DNA of 64,000 bases. It comes from Triatoma infestans (taxonomy: Eukaryota > Arthropoda > Insecta > Hemiptera > Reduviidae). Positions 56,220-64,000 of the stretch are shown here, in pieces; position 1 is the first letter of the stretch, and every line of letters begins with the position of its first letter. Position numbers and translations under genes: made by a program. The DNA lies in contig JAAEAF010004339.1 in the NCBI GenBank assembly GCA_011037195.1, positions 19,997 through 83,996 of the forward strand, in the 5' to 3' direction. The notes under the pieces are model-generated. The model searched no databases, was not told the DNA's origin, and saw only the letters and a list, made by a program, of their open reading frames with translations.

Positions 56220-56477
56220 AGTTACCGGACACTTACCAGCGTTGGCTTTTACAATTTTTCTACTTGGACTTAAAGACTGGAACAAACAATTTTGAAATCT
56301 TCCAAACGCTTATCATATCCTTTTTTTACTTGTTTTTAATTTTATCGCAATTCTATGAAAAACTGTGATTTTGATTTTGTATTTTCAACCGCCCATATTT
56401 AGAAATATAATTTAAATCTTTTTTTTTTTGTAAATTTTTTGGAAAAACAAAGTCAATATTTATATAAACTTGTTACA

Positions 56478-56494
56478 CCCCAAATCCTTTGGGG
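56478..56494. repeat. Terminal LTR hairpin
   Basis: CCCCAAA-tcc-TTTGGGG, a perfect 7 bp stem with a 3 nt loop, 7 bp from the LTR terminus. The 5' LTR has the identical hairpin at 62683-62699, next to the primer site. Confidence 0.8.
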
Positions 56495-56744
56495 CGGACA
56501 ACAGTTGCCTTGGCCAGCTCAGGGAGAAGGGGGGGTAAGCTAGAATGGAAAAAGAAGAAGGAAAATACCAGGTAGAGGAAGATAATTTTGAATAACACTG
56601 GCACTGGGTGGAGAAAGACAAAAATAAACCAATAGTGCTTCAGTAATGCTGAATTAAAAAGGAAAATAGCAAAATAAAAATAAAAACGGGCGAAATATTT
56701 AGAAATAATAATTTAAAAAAAATTAAAAAAAAAGTAAGTGATTG

Positions 56745-56809
56745 GTGAGCGTCGAACTTGTAAAGTTAACGGCCGTAGGCCGGTATCCTAACCATTACAC
56801 TACCTGTGT
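56745..56809 (-). other. tRNA-like pol III unit inside the 3' LTR
   Basis: On the minus strand TAGTGTAATGG (56802-56792) is a full match to box A (TRGYNNARNNG), and GTTCGACGC (56757-56749) is a full match to box B (GWTCRANNC), with 45 bases from start to start, as in tRNA genes. Between them is a GC-rich hairpin (CGGCC/GGCCG). T-runs follow about 15 bases after box B. The acceptor and T stems do not pair well, so it is tRNA-derived rather than a tRNA gene. Confidence 0.6.
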
Positions 56810-57798
56810 GTTGCGGTTATAGCATCTCTCCAGCAACTATACCAGCTATACCTCTCTTCCACGTGGAGCACTGGTAGCAACTTCCCATCTAGGTTATAAT
56901 GGTTCCCTCACACTCGAACAATAGTTAGGAAAATAATATCCACTTTAAAACAATCTTAATAGAATACAATATTTATTTACAATAAAGAAAACACAAAATC
57001 AAAGACATCCAATCTGGGAAATACAAAAACAAAACCATAAACTAATGTTAACAAAACGAAAAAGAGTACTTCTAAAATACGGCCAACGCTCCACTCTTCT
57101 TTTAAAATTAAATAAACTAATCTTAATTTTATATTATACACAAAAAAAGGAGGTAAGGAATACAATAAAGGTTGCGCAGATAACTTAAGAAAAAAGGAAA
57201 CGAGTTAAGTTAGTTCATTCATTTCAATCGTAATGGTCACACCTTTCCAACACCAGGCCTGGGTTTCACTTTAATTTTTTTTTGATGACGTTCACACGCT
57301 ACAAATGACCCACCTTTTTGGGGTTTCAGAGTCCTGGCCGCTCCTCAGCTTAATCCGGTTAACCGCAAAAATTAATATTCTTCTGAGGTTGCCAAATTTT
57401 TCGTCTTTTCTCGACTCTGAACACTTATCACTTGGTCGTCTCTCTCTGATCTGACCTTGACTCCCTTATTGCCAGCTGATGTCCCCCTCTTCCATCATGC
57501 CCTCCTCCACTCTTCACTCCATCCATGCTTCGTCCGTCTGCTGCTGCTACCTGCTGCCTTGACTTATAACTAACTAACCTAGACCTAATTAACTACAATA
57601 AATCTACCTTAATTTCTACTTCCTACTTCTCTACGCTTATTCTAACTTAAACCTAAACTTACCCTAACTTACTAGCTACATCACTAACGTATTACTTACT
57701 AATTAAGCCTTACAAATATCCTAAAAAGAGAGGCAGAGCAGGCGTAGCTGCCGGAGAGAGCACTCATACTTGAAACGCTTTTTTTTTTTTTCGTAGCA

Positions 57799-57815
57799 AA
57801 CTCTCCCTCTTCCTC
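57799..57815 (-). other. Polypurine tract
   Basis: GAGGAAGAGGGAGAGTT in sense, directly before the 3' LTR and about 45 bp after the pol stop. Confidence 0.8.
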
Positions 57816-57858
57816 GGAAGAAAGAGAAAAATACTCGTAAGGGTATTGTGGATTAGGA

Positions 57859-60800
57859 CTAGGAAGGATGAGGTTTTAAATCTTTTGTATGCCAGAGGCC
57901 TATCGGTATTCCATCCAAGTTTTCTAATAGATAGGATGCATTTCCTGATTTGCTTCTAACTCTGCATTTAATGTACTTCGGTGCTAGCTTGCTTGAATGG
58001 TATTTTCCTGCATCCGATTGAGAAAAGTTCTTTCTCCATACAATGTCGCCGGGTTGGAAATCCTGTGGTCTCCTTCGGAGATCATAATAGTTCCTTGCCC
58101 GTTCGTACGCTTTTGCAAGTCGTTCTTCTACTTCCTGTTGTATCTTTCCCATTCTCTTCAGGTTGCTGGCATGAATCTCTCTGCCTTCTATCTCCGGTAC
58201 TGCGTCTCCTATCTCTAAACGGCCATATCTATCACCTGATCTTGCTAATTCCCTTCCAAAGTTAAGGAAAGCTGGAGTATATCCAGTCACCTCATGTTTC
58301 GCTGTCTTGAGGGCAAAGGCGAGGTGAGGCAGTAGTTTGTCCCATTGCCGGTGGTTGTCCTTCACGTAGGCGGACAGCATACTCTTTATAACTCGATTTG
58401 GTCTTTCTGCGGGATTCGCCTGCGGGTGATAATGGGGAGTGTACCACAATTTAATGCCATATTCCTCCGCCTTCTTCTTGAATTCGGCACTACGAAATTG
58501 CGGACCATTATCGCAGATTAAGAGTTCCGGTGCGCCGAACATTAGGATAACTTCTTCCTCGAGGTATTTGGTCACAACTCCAGAAGTGGCTGTCCTCATG
58601 GCTTTGATGACTGTGTACTTAGTAAAGTAATCTGTGAAGGTTACAATAAATCTATTTCTTGACGTCGACATCGGCAAAGGTCCCATGATATCAGCCGATA
58701 CCATCTGCCAAGGTCGGGTGGCCTTCTTCTGGCTTCCCATTAATCCTGCCTTACATTGTTGCAAAGGCTTTGTCGCAAGGCATGTCGGACAACGCTGCAC
58801 ATACTTCGCTACTTCTGATGCCATGCCAGGCCAGTAGTATCGATCTCTTAGTCTGGCTAAGGTTTTATACGTACCTAGATGTCCTGACAGCGGTTTATCG
58901 TGGTACTCTTCTAAGAGCACTCTCCTTTGACTTTTTGGCACCACAAGTTTCCATTGGGATGTACCATCGATGCTGGTTCGTTTATCTGGAACTATTTTCC
59001 ACAGCTTCCTTCCTTCTCGATACCAGTTCGGAAATTTCCCTGACTCTCTGTCAAGTCTATCTAACATTTTCTCATACCATGGATCGAGATCCTCATACGA
59101 TATTGCCACTGCCGACAAATTTTCTTCATGGATCCGTGAGAGCGCATCGGCGGCTGCATTCTGTTTTCCGGGCCTATGAACAATTTCAAAATCGTGCTGC
59201 TGTAATTGTAATGCCCACCGGGCCAATCTCCCTTGGGGATCTTTCAAATTGTTGAGCCACTTAAGGGCTTGATGGTCTGTGATGACTGTGAAACGTGCCC
59301 CTTCTAGATATGGGCGGAATTTCTGCACTGCCCAAACGACTCCCAAACATTCCTGCTCAATAGTGGAATATTTGCGTTCGCCAGCGGTCAAGGCGCGACT
59401 TGCATAAGCCACTGGTCTCTCACCTTCGTCATGCTTCTGGAAAAGTATAGCTCCCAAGCCAGTTCTTGATGCATCCGTTTGGACGAAAAATGGCTTGTCA
59501 AAATCAGGGCATGTCAGGATAGGTGCTTCAATCAGCCTTTCCTTCACGGCTGTCATCGCTCGATCATGCTCTTCTGTCCATTGCCATCGCTGTCCTTTCT
59601 TGGTTAGAGATGTCAGAGGAGAAGTTAAAGTTGAAAAGTGAGGTATAAAGCGTCGATACCAAGAAGCTAAGCCAACGAATTGCCGCACTTGCTTCACTGT
59701 GCACGGAGTAGGGTAAGTCATTATTGCTTCTACCTTTTCCGGATCCACTTGAAGTCCTTTCCGGTTTACTACATAACCTAAATACTTCAATTCGGGACGG
59801 CAAAACTTGGATTTTTCCCAATTTAAGGTCAGATTGGCTTCTTTCAACCTTTTCATCACCTCTTCTAGAACTCGCATATGTGTTTTAAAGTCCTGGGAGA
59901 CCACAATAATGTCGTCTAGATAGACGAAGACATAGGGCTCCAAGTCTCCACGTAACGCTTCGTCAATAAGCCGTTGCCATGTTGCTGGACTGTTGTGTAA
60001 GCCGAACGGCATTCTTCGAAATTGGAATAGACCTCTATTCGGTACCGTAAACGCTGTCTTCTCCTTAGAATCCGGTGCCACAGCGATTTGCCAGTAGGCG
60101 CTTTTAATATCAATGGTTGATAAAAATCTGGCGTCGCGTAGTCTATCTAGGATAGTTGTCACATATGGCAGGGGATAGGTGTCCCTCTTCGTTACTTCAT
60201 TAAGTTTCCGGTAGTCAACACAAAATCGTACGGAGCCATCTGGCTTCTTTACTAACACTACCGGAGACGACCATGCGCTTTTTGACGGCTCCACAATTCC
60301 TGCAGCAAGCATGTCGTCGAGTTCTTTGTCCATAATGGCTTGCACATGGGGGGACACTGGGTAATATCTTTGTTTTATGGGTCGACTCTCCCCTGTGTCA
60401 ATTACATGTTCGACCTTGCAGGTTGCGCCTAGCTGGGCTGGATTTGTTCCCTTCCACTTCTTAATCCATTGCCCCAGTTGTTCCTGCTCCCACTCTGATA
60501 GACTATCTTCGCAGAGAAGAGAAGCTATTACTTCAGATGAAAGCTGATCCTCGGCGAAACTCCATTCTCCTTTCGCGATATTAGGTAACAGGCTCATCTT
60601 TTCCCAAAAGTCAATTCCAAGAATGATCGGACTCGTGAGGTGATCTACCAATAGGAATTTTACAATTTTCACCTTACCCTCAAGTTGTACTGGTAGGGAC
60701 ACTCTTCCCTGGACGGCTAATCGATTACCTCCAGCTGTCGTCACTCTTGCTCCAACTTGCTTTTCAATTGGCCATTCAGGTAGTTTCAGCTCATCCCAAA

Positions 60801-60963
60801 ACTTTCTGCTAAGGAACGAGCGGGAGGCACCCGAGTCGAGTAATCCCACTACTGACCTTCCTAGAATGCTTACCTTCAAGTGTGGGCGGCGATCTCCATC
60901 TTTATGTTTTTCCATGAGCCTGTATTCTAAACCGGAGCACATAAATTCATGCACCACCTGCAC
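57859..60963 (-). CDS. pol: Pol polyprotein: protease, RT, RNase H, integrase
   Basis: An uninterrupted frame that is also open upstream of 60963 to the slippery site at 61059. Numbering from 60963: protease LLDSGASRS (Asp43); reverse transcriptase VRFCVDYRKLNEVTK, STIDIKSAYWQI and YLDD at 348-351; RNase H QTDASRTGLGAILF, STIEQECLGVVWA and ITDHQALKWL; integrase zinc domain SGHLGTYKTL..CPTCLATK, catalytic Asp758 (ADIMGPLP), Asp818 (CDNGPQF) and Glu853 (NPAERPNR), a DD35E arrangement. The C-terminus has FQPGDIVWRKN and ends WHTKDLKPHPS. All key residues are present, so the enzymes may still work. No start codon is needed if it is made by frameshifting from gag; no good ATG lies near the frame's beginning. 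Confidence 0.92.
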   Translation of the reverse strand: MQVVHEFMCSGLEYRLMEKHKDGDRRPHLKVSILGRSVVGLLDSGASRSFLSRKFWDELKLPEWPIEKQVGARVTTAGGNRLAVQGRVSLPVQLEGKVKIVKFLLVDHLTSPIILGIDFWEKMSLLPNIAKGEWSFAEDQLSSEVIASLLCEDSLSEWEQEQLGQWIKKWKGTNPAQLGATCKVEHVIDTGESRPIKQRYYPVSPHVQAIMDKELDDMLAAGIVEPSKSAWSSPVVLVKKPDGSVRFCVDYRKLNEVTKRDTYPLPYVTTILDRLRDARFLSTIDIKSAYWQIAVAPDSKEKTAFTVPNRGLFQFRRMPFGLHNSPATWQRLIDEALRGDLEPYVFVYLDDIIVVSQDFKTHMRVLEEVMKRLKEANLTLNWEKSKFCRPELKYLGYVVNRKGLQVDPEKVEAIMTYPTPCTVKQVRQFVGLASWYRRFIPHFSTLTSPLTSLTKKGQRWQWTEEHDRAMTAVKERLIEAPILTCPDFDKPFFVQTDASRTGLGAILFQKHDEGERPVAYASRALTAGERKYSTIEQECLGVVWAVQKFRPYLEGARFTVITDHQALKWLNNLKDPQGRLARWALQLQQHDFEIVHRPGKQNAAADALSRIHEENLSAVAISYEDLDPWYEKMLDRLDRESGKFPNWYREGRKLWKIVPDKRTSIDGTSQWKLVVPKSQRRVLLEEYHDKPLSGHLGTYKTLARLRDRYYWPGMASEVAKYVQRCPTCLATKPLQQCKAGLMGSQKKATRPWQMVSADIMGPLPMSTSRNRFIVTFTDYFTKYTVIKAMRTATSGVVTKYLEEEVILMFGAPELLICDNGPQFRSAEFKKKAEEYGIKLWYTPHYHPQANPAERPNRVIKSMLSAYVKDNHRQWDKLLPHLAFALKTAKHEVTGYTPAFLNFGRELARSGDRYGRLEIGDAVPEIEGREIHASNLKRMGKIQQEVEERLAKAYERARNYYDLRRRPQDFQPGDIVWRKNFSQSDAGKYHSSKLAPKYIKCRVRSKSGNASYLLENLDGIPIGLWHTKDLKPHPS

Positions 60964-60992
60964 CCAAGCTTGCCATTCCGGATCACAGCGTT

Positions 60993-62010
60993 TTAATCCT
61001 GGGTTGCTTGTTGAGGAGCCGACTCGGTGGTAATTGACGACCCCTGAGAATCGTTTCCCGTCTTAGGGCGATACGAACATCTGGTACAACTATTTGTGAC
61101 AGCATTCTGGAGTCCGCAACGTTTGCAAAACCGCTTGAGAGGAAATCCGCAATTTTTAAAGAGGTGTCCTACCTTGCCGCAATTCCAGCAAACCGTACCT
61201 CGGGATGCTGCTGCTCGGATTGGTGGTTTAATCGGTTGCGTTTTTACTTCGCACAAATGAGGAACTGGTCTCTTATTAACACGATGGCCCAATTCAGGCT
61301 CGAGAAGTCCTTTAGTAGGCGGCTCCCTGTATCTTTCCGCTCTTAGTGTCCAAGTCTCTAATCTGGTTAGAACCCGTTCTAATTCATCAATGGTCGAGTA
61401 ATTGGACTGTGCCACAAAAGGCAAGTGATCTCGCTTAAGGTTCCTCTCTATTATTCTTAGTTTTTGGGCTTCTGAGAGTGGTTCGTTCAACCTATTAAAT
61501 AAACACTTCATCTTTGCTAAATACACCTTAGGCGGTTCGTCTGACCCTTGTGCCCTCCTTCGAATCTCCTGCAATAACCTGTCGTCATAATCTGGATCTT
61601 GAAATGCCTCCTTTAGCTGTTGCACCAATTCGTCCCATGATGCTGTTCGATTTCGGTTTGCTCGAAACCATATCTTGGCAGTGCCTGAAAGTAAATCTGA
61701 AGCCCCTCTGAATAAATCAGCCTTAGTTAGACCTCTAGCTGTCATCCGTCCTTCAACTTCCTCCAGAAAATTTGATAGAGTATATCCTGTACCATCTCCT
61801 GAAAAGGTTAAACCCCATTTATATAGTTTCGGGTCCCTTGAAAAACTATCTGATGGGCTATGCCGGGGAATAGCTCCTGATGTTGATGGACGCTGAAAAT
61901 AAAGCGTGGACGCTGGTGGGGGATCGCGCTTTCTATTACCTCTAGCAGCGAGTTCCTCTTCTACTTCCTCATCATTTTCATCTTCTATGGGTAAGGCAAA
62001 TAAATCAGCC
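60993..62010 (-). pseudogene. gag: gag, central and C-terminal part
   Basis: The frame is open upstream of the ATG at 61745 back to about 62085, through an acidic stretch (DENDEEVEEELAARG). Then YKWGLTFSGDGTGYTLSNFL, LFRGASDLLSGTAKIWF and QIRRRAQGS-like regions form the capsid domain. A knuckle CWNCGKVGHLFKNC (CX2CX4HX4C) is followed by CKRCGLQNAVTNSCTRC. The stop at 60993 lies 61 bases past the GGGAAAC heptamer (61059-61053), so gag overlaps the pol frame. Joined to the N-terminal part only through a one-base shift near 62010. Confidence 0.82.
61053..61059 (-). promoter_or_regulatory. -1 ribosomal frameshift heptamer GGGAAAC
   Basis: Read in the gag frame as G GGA AAC (gag codons 230-231 counted from 61745), the canonical X XXY YYZ form. 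Slipping back one base enters the pol frame, which is open from here to 57859. No strong stem-loop was found by eye in the next 50 bases. Confidence 0.8.
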
Positions 62011-62455
62011 CCACTCCTGGGGCTAGACCCATGTCTACTGACAATGGAGGAGCCCCTTTGGTTTGTGCACCACCTGACTCGCGGAGTTCATTCCAAAGAT
62101 CATGGACTCTGTCTATTAAAGCATCGATTCTTTGCTTCAATTCCCCTTCGCGAGGCACTCGGTTCAGCCTCTGATACAAATGCCAAGTTCGAGTATCTAA
62201 GCGTTTGATCTCGCTGGAATCCGTAGTATCGTCAACATCATCAATGGCCTGTCTCAAAAAATTATATTTTTTCTCACCAATCGCTAGTTCTGAGGATGCA
62301 TCTAAGTGGGCTACGACTTCTGGGTCGGGATAAACATTCTTAGCTAACGCAGTGTGTAATCGCTTACGGAGCTCGGGACAAGTACCTTCGTGTTTTAAGT
62401 TTCTGATTTGTAGTTCATACTGGATTTCTTCCTTAACTAATCTATATACGTCCAT
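61985..62455 (-). pseudogene. gag: gag, N-terminal part
   Basis: Starts best at the ATG at 62455 (MDVYRLVKEEIQYELQIRNL), about 200 bp after the primer site; a longer frame reaches 62500. The N-terminal 40 residues (ELQIRNLKHEGTCPELRKRL) look like a SAP-type helix-extended-helix. A helical region follows (RRVPREGELKQRIDALIDRV-like). The frame is lost near 62010 and ends at 61985. Confidence 0.72.
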
Positions 62456-62649
62456 TTTAATCAGTAAACATAAGTTGAGTATACTCGAAGAGACTGACAT
62501 AAACTATTGAAGACGTGAGTACATCTGTTCAATGAATAATATATAACTGCCTCAATCTTGCATAAATCTATCTATAGAAAAACTATAGCAATGTACTTAC
62601 TTCCGGTCTAAATGAATACCTCAGAATGTGTAATTAAGAATGTTAATTT
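62456..62649 (-). other. Leader between primer site and gag
   Basis: About 195 bp without a long frame; expected to hold the packaging signal. Nothing specific recognised. Confidence 0.5.
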
Positions 62650-62672
62650 CAAGCCTCCACGTTCGGGCGTCA
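62650..62672 (-). other. Primer-binding site (tRNA-Lys type)
   Basis: Three bases after the 5' LTR the sense strand reads TGACGCCCGAACGTGGAGGC then TTGAA. The complement of tRNA-Lys(CUU) is TGGCGCCCAACGTGGGGC then TCGAA, so the match is long but has two one-base insertions and a few substitutions. Confidence 0.65.
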
Positions 62673-62675
62673 AAT

Positions 62676-64000
62676 TGTTACACCCCAAATCCTTTGGGGC
62701 GGACAACAGTTGCCTTGGCCAGCTCAGGGAGAAGGGGGGGTAAGCTAGAATGGAAAAAAAAAAGAAGGAAAATACCAGGTAGAGGAAGATAATTTTGAAT
62801 AACACTGGCACTGGGTGGAGAAAGACAAAAATAAACCAATAGTGCTTCAGTAATGCTGAATTAAAAAGGAAAATAGCAAAATAAAAATAAAAACGGGCGA
62901 AATATTTAGAAATAATAATTTAAAAAAAATTAAAAAAAAAGTAAGTGATTGGTGAGCGTCGAACTTGTAAAGTTAACGGCCGTAGGCCGGTATCCTAACC
63001 ATTACACTACCTGTGTGTTGCGGTTATAGCATCTCTCCAGCAACTATACCAGCTATACCTCTCTTCCACGTGGAGCACTGGTAGCAACTTCCCATCTAGG
63101 TTATAATGGTTCCCTCACACTCGAACAATAGTTAGGAAAATAATATCCACTTTAAAACAATCTTAATAGAATACAATATTTATTTACAATAAAGAAAACA
63201 CAAAATAAAAGACATCCAATCTGGGAAATACAAAACAAAAACAAAAACTACTGTTAACAAAACGAAAAAGAGTACTCCTAAAATAAGGCCAACGCTCCAC
63301 TCTTCTTTTAAAATTAAATAAAATAATCTTAATTTTATATTATACAAAGAAAAAAAAAGGAGGTAAGGAATACAATAAAGGGTTGCGCAGCTAATTTAAA
63401 AAGGAAAGAAAAAGAGTTAAGTTAGTTCATAAATTTCAGTTGTAATGGTCACACCTTTCCAACACCAGGCCTGGGTTTCACTTTAATTTTTTTTTTTTGA
63501 TGAGGTTCACACACTACAAATGACCCACCTTTTTGGGGTTTCAGAGTCCTGGCCGCTCCTCAGCTTAATCCGGTTAACCGCAAAAATTAATATTCTTCTG
63601 AGGTTGCCAAATTTTTCGTCTTTTCTTGACTCTGAACACTTATCACTTGGTCGTCTCTCTGATCTGACCTTGACTCTCTTATTGCCAGCTGATGTCCCCC
63701 TCTTCCATCATGCCCTCCTCCACTCTTCACTCCATCCATGCTTCGTCCGTCTGCTGCTGCTACCTGCTGCCTTGACTTAGAACTAACTAACCTAGACCTA
63801 ATTAACTACAATAAATCTACCTTAATTTCTACTTCCTACTTCTCTACGATTATTCTAACTTAAACCTAAACTTACCCTAACTTACTAGCTACATCACTAA
63901 CGTATTACTTACTAATTAAGCCTTACAAATATCCTAAAAAGAGAGGCAGAGCAGGCGTAGCTGCCGGAGAGAGCACTCATACTTGAAACGCTTTTTTTTT
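62676..64000 (-). repeat. 5' LTR (truncated by window edge)
   Basis: Matches 56471-57798 over its whole visible length with scattered substitutions and small indels in A runs. Only the first few bases of the LTR are expected to lie outside the window. Confidence 0.88.
62952..63016 (-). other. tRNA-like pol III unit inside the 5' LTR
   Basis: Same sequence as in the 3' LTR: box A at 63009-62999 and box B at 62964-62956, with the T-runs retained. It is about 280-340 bp upstream of the primer site in sense. Confidence 0.6.

Larger units (their letters stand above)
56471..57798 (-). repeat. 3' LTR (1328 bp)
   Basis: In sense (minus) orientation it begins TGCTACGAAAA and ends GGGGTGTAACA (TG...CA). 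The boundary at 57798 is set by the adjoining purine tract; the boundary at 56471 by matching the other LTR at 62676, next to the primer site. Confidence 0.88.
56471..64000 (-). mobile_element. Ty3/gypsy LTR retrotransposon with long LTRs, cut by window edge
   Basis: On the minus strand: 5' LTR (beginning beyond 64000, ending 62676), primer site, gag, pol, purine tract and 3' LTR (57798-56471). Domain order is Gag, protease, RT, RNase H, integrase, so Ty3/gypsy; no env. Pol is a single open frame of over 1030 codons; gag has one frameshift. The LTRs are about 1.33 kb, long for an insect gypsy element, and differ by roughly two dozen changes. Both gypsy elements here appear to use tRNA-Lys, but they are otherwise unrelated at the sequence level. 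Confidence 0.92.

Noticed and set aside
56745..56809. Functional tRNA gene
   Set aside because: Boxes A and B are perfect, but acceptor and T stems do not pair and it lies within both LTRs; it is tRNA-derived.

Overview
The window looks like gene-poor, AT-rich arthropod (most likely insect) chromosomal DNA built almost entirely of transposable elements in several states of decay. I see no host protein gene, rRNA, functional tRNA gene or CRISPR array. The insect call is an inference. It rests on the element types (R1/Jockey-type and LOA/I-type LINEs with RNase H, Ty3/gypsy elements primed by tRNA-Lys, a cecropia-type mariner, Helentron-like repeats) and on the mixture of AT-rich unique DNA and microsatellites.

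The commonest component is one interspersed repeat family, called here the HINE-like repeat, with about 25 full or partial copies on both strands. Its 5' end carries CTTTCTCTTACT, whose exact inverse AGTAAGAGAAAG lies just inside the 3' end, followed by a terminal hairpin (GTGTGA/TCACAC). It has a (GT)n tract and an internal unit of about 285 bp containing AACCGGAAGT, and no coding capacity. This layout matches the architecture described for non-autonomous Helentrons (HINE/DINE-1).

Layout: (1) 0.7-8.6 kb is a four-layer nest: a HINE-like copy is split by a TA-flanked inverted-repeat DNA transposon (975-8314), which is split by a second HINE-like copy (1066-7119), which is split by a 5.1 kb LINE (1213-6299, minus strand). 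(2) 12.6-18.6 kb is a nearly complete Ty3/gypsy element with 632 bp LTRs, a perfect ATAT target duplication, and two single-base frameshifts. (3) 19-31.8 kb holds HINE-like copies, decayed LINE fragments and unique AT-rich DNA. (4) 31.8-36.1 kb is a full-length but broken LOA/I-type LINE with a 12 bp target duplication. (5) 36-49 kb holds HINE-like copies, a dead mariner transposase and three LINE tails. (6) 49.3-53.7 kb is a 5'-truncated relative of the first LINE, again inside a HINE-like copy. (7) 56.5-64.0 kb is a second Ty3/gypsy element (minus strand, LTRs about 1.33 kb) with an intact pol frame, a textbook G GGA AAC frameshift heptamer between gag and pol, a pol III-type tRNA-like unit in each LTR, and its far LTR cut by the window edge.

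The most informative observations are the four-layer nest, which gives relative ages and an empty-site comparison; a 3'-UTR stem-loop whose stem covaries while its loop is conserved between the two related LINEs; the gag/pol slippery site; the overlap of a primer-binding site with a gag start codon; and the tRNA-like pol III unit in the long LTR.
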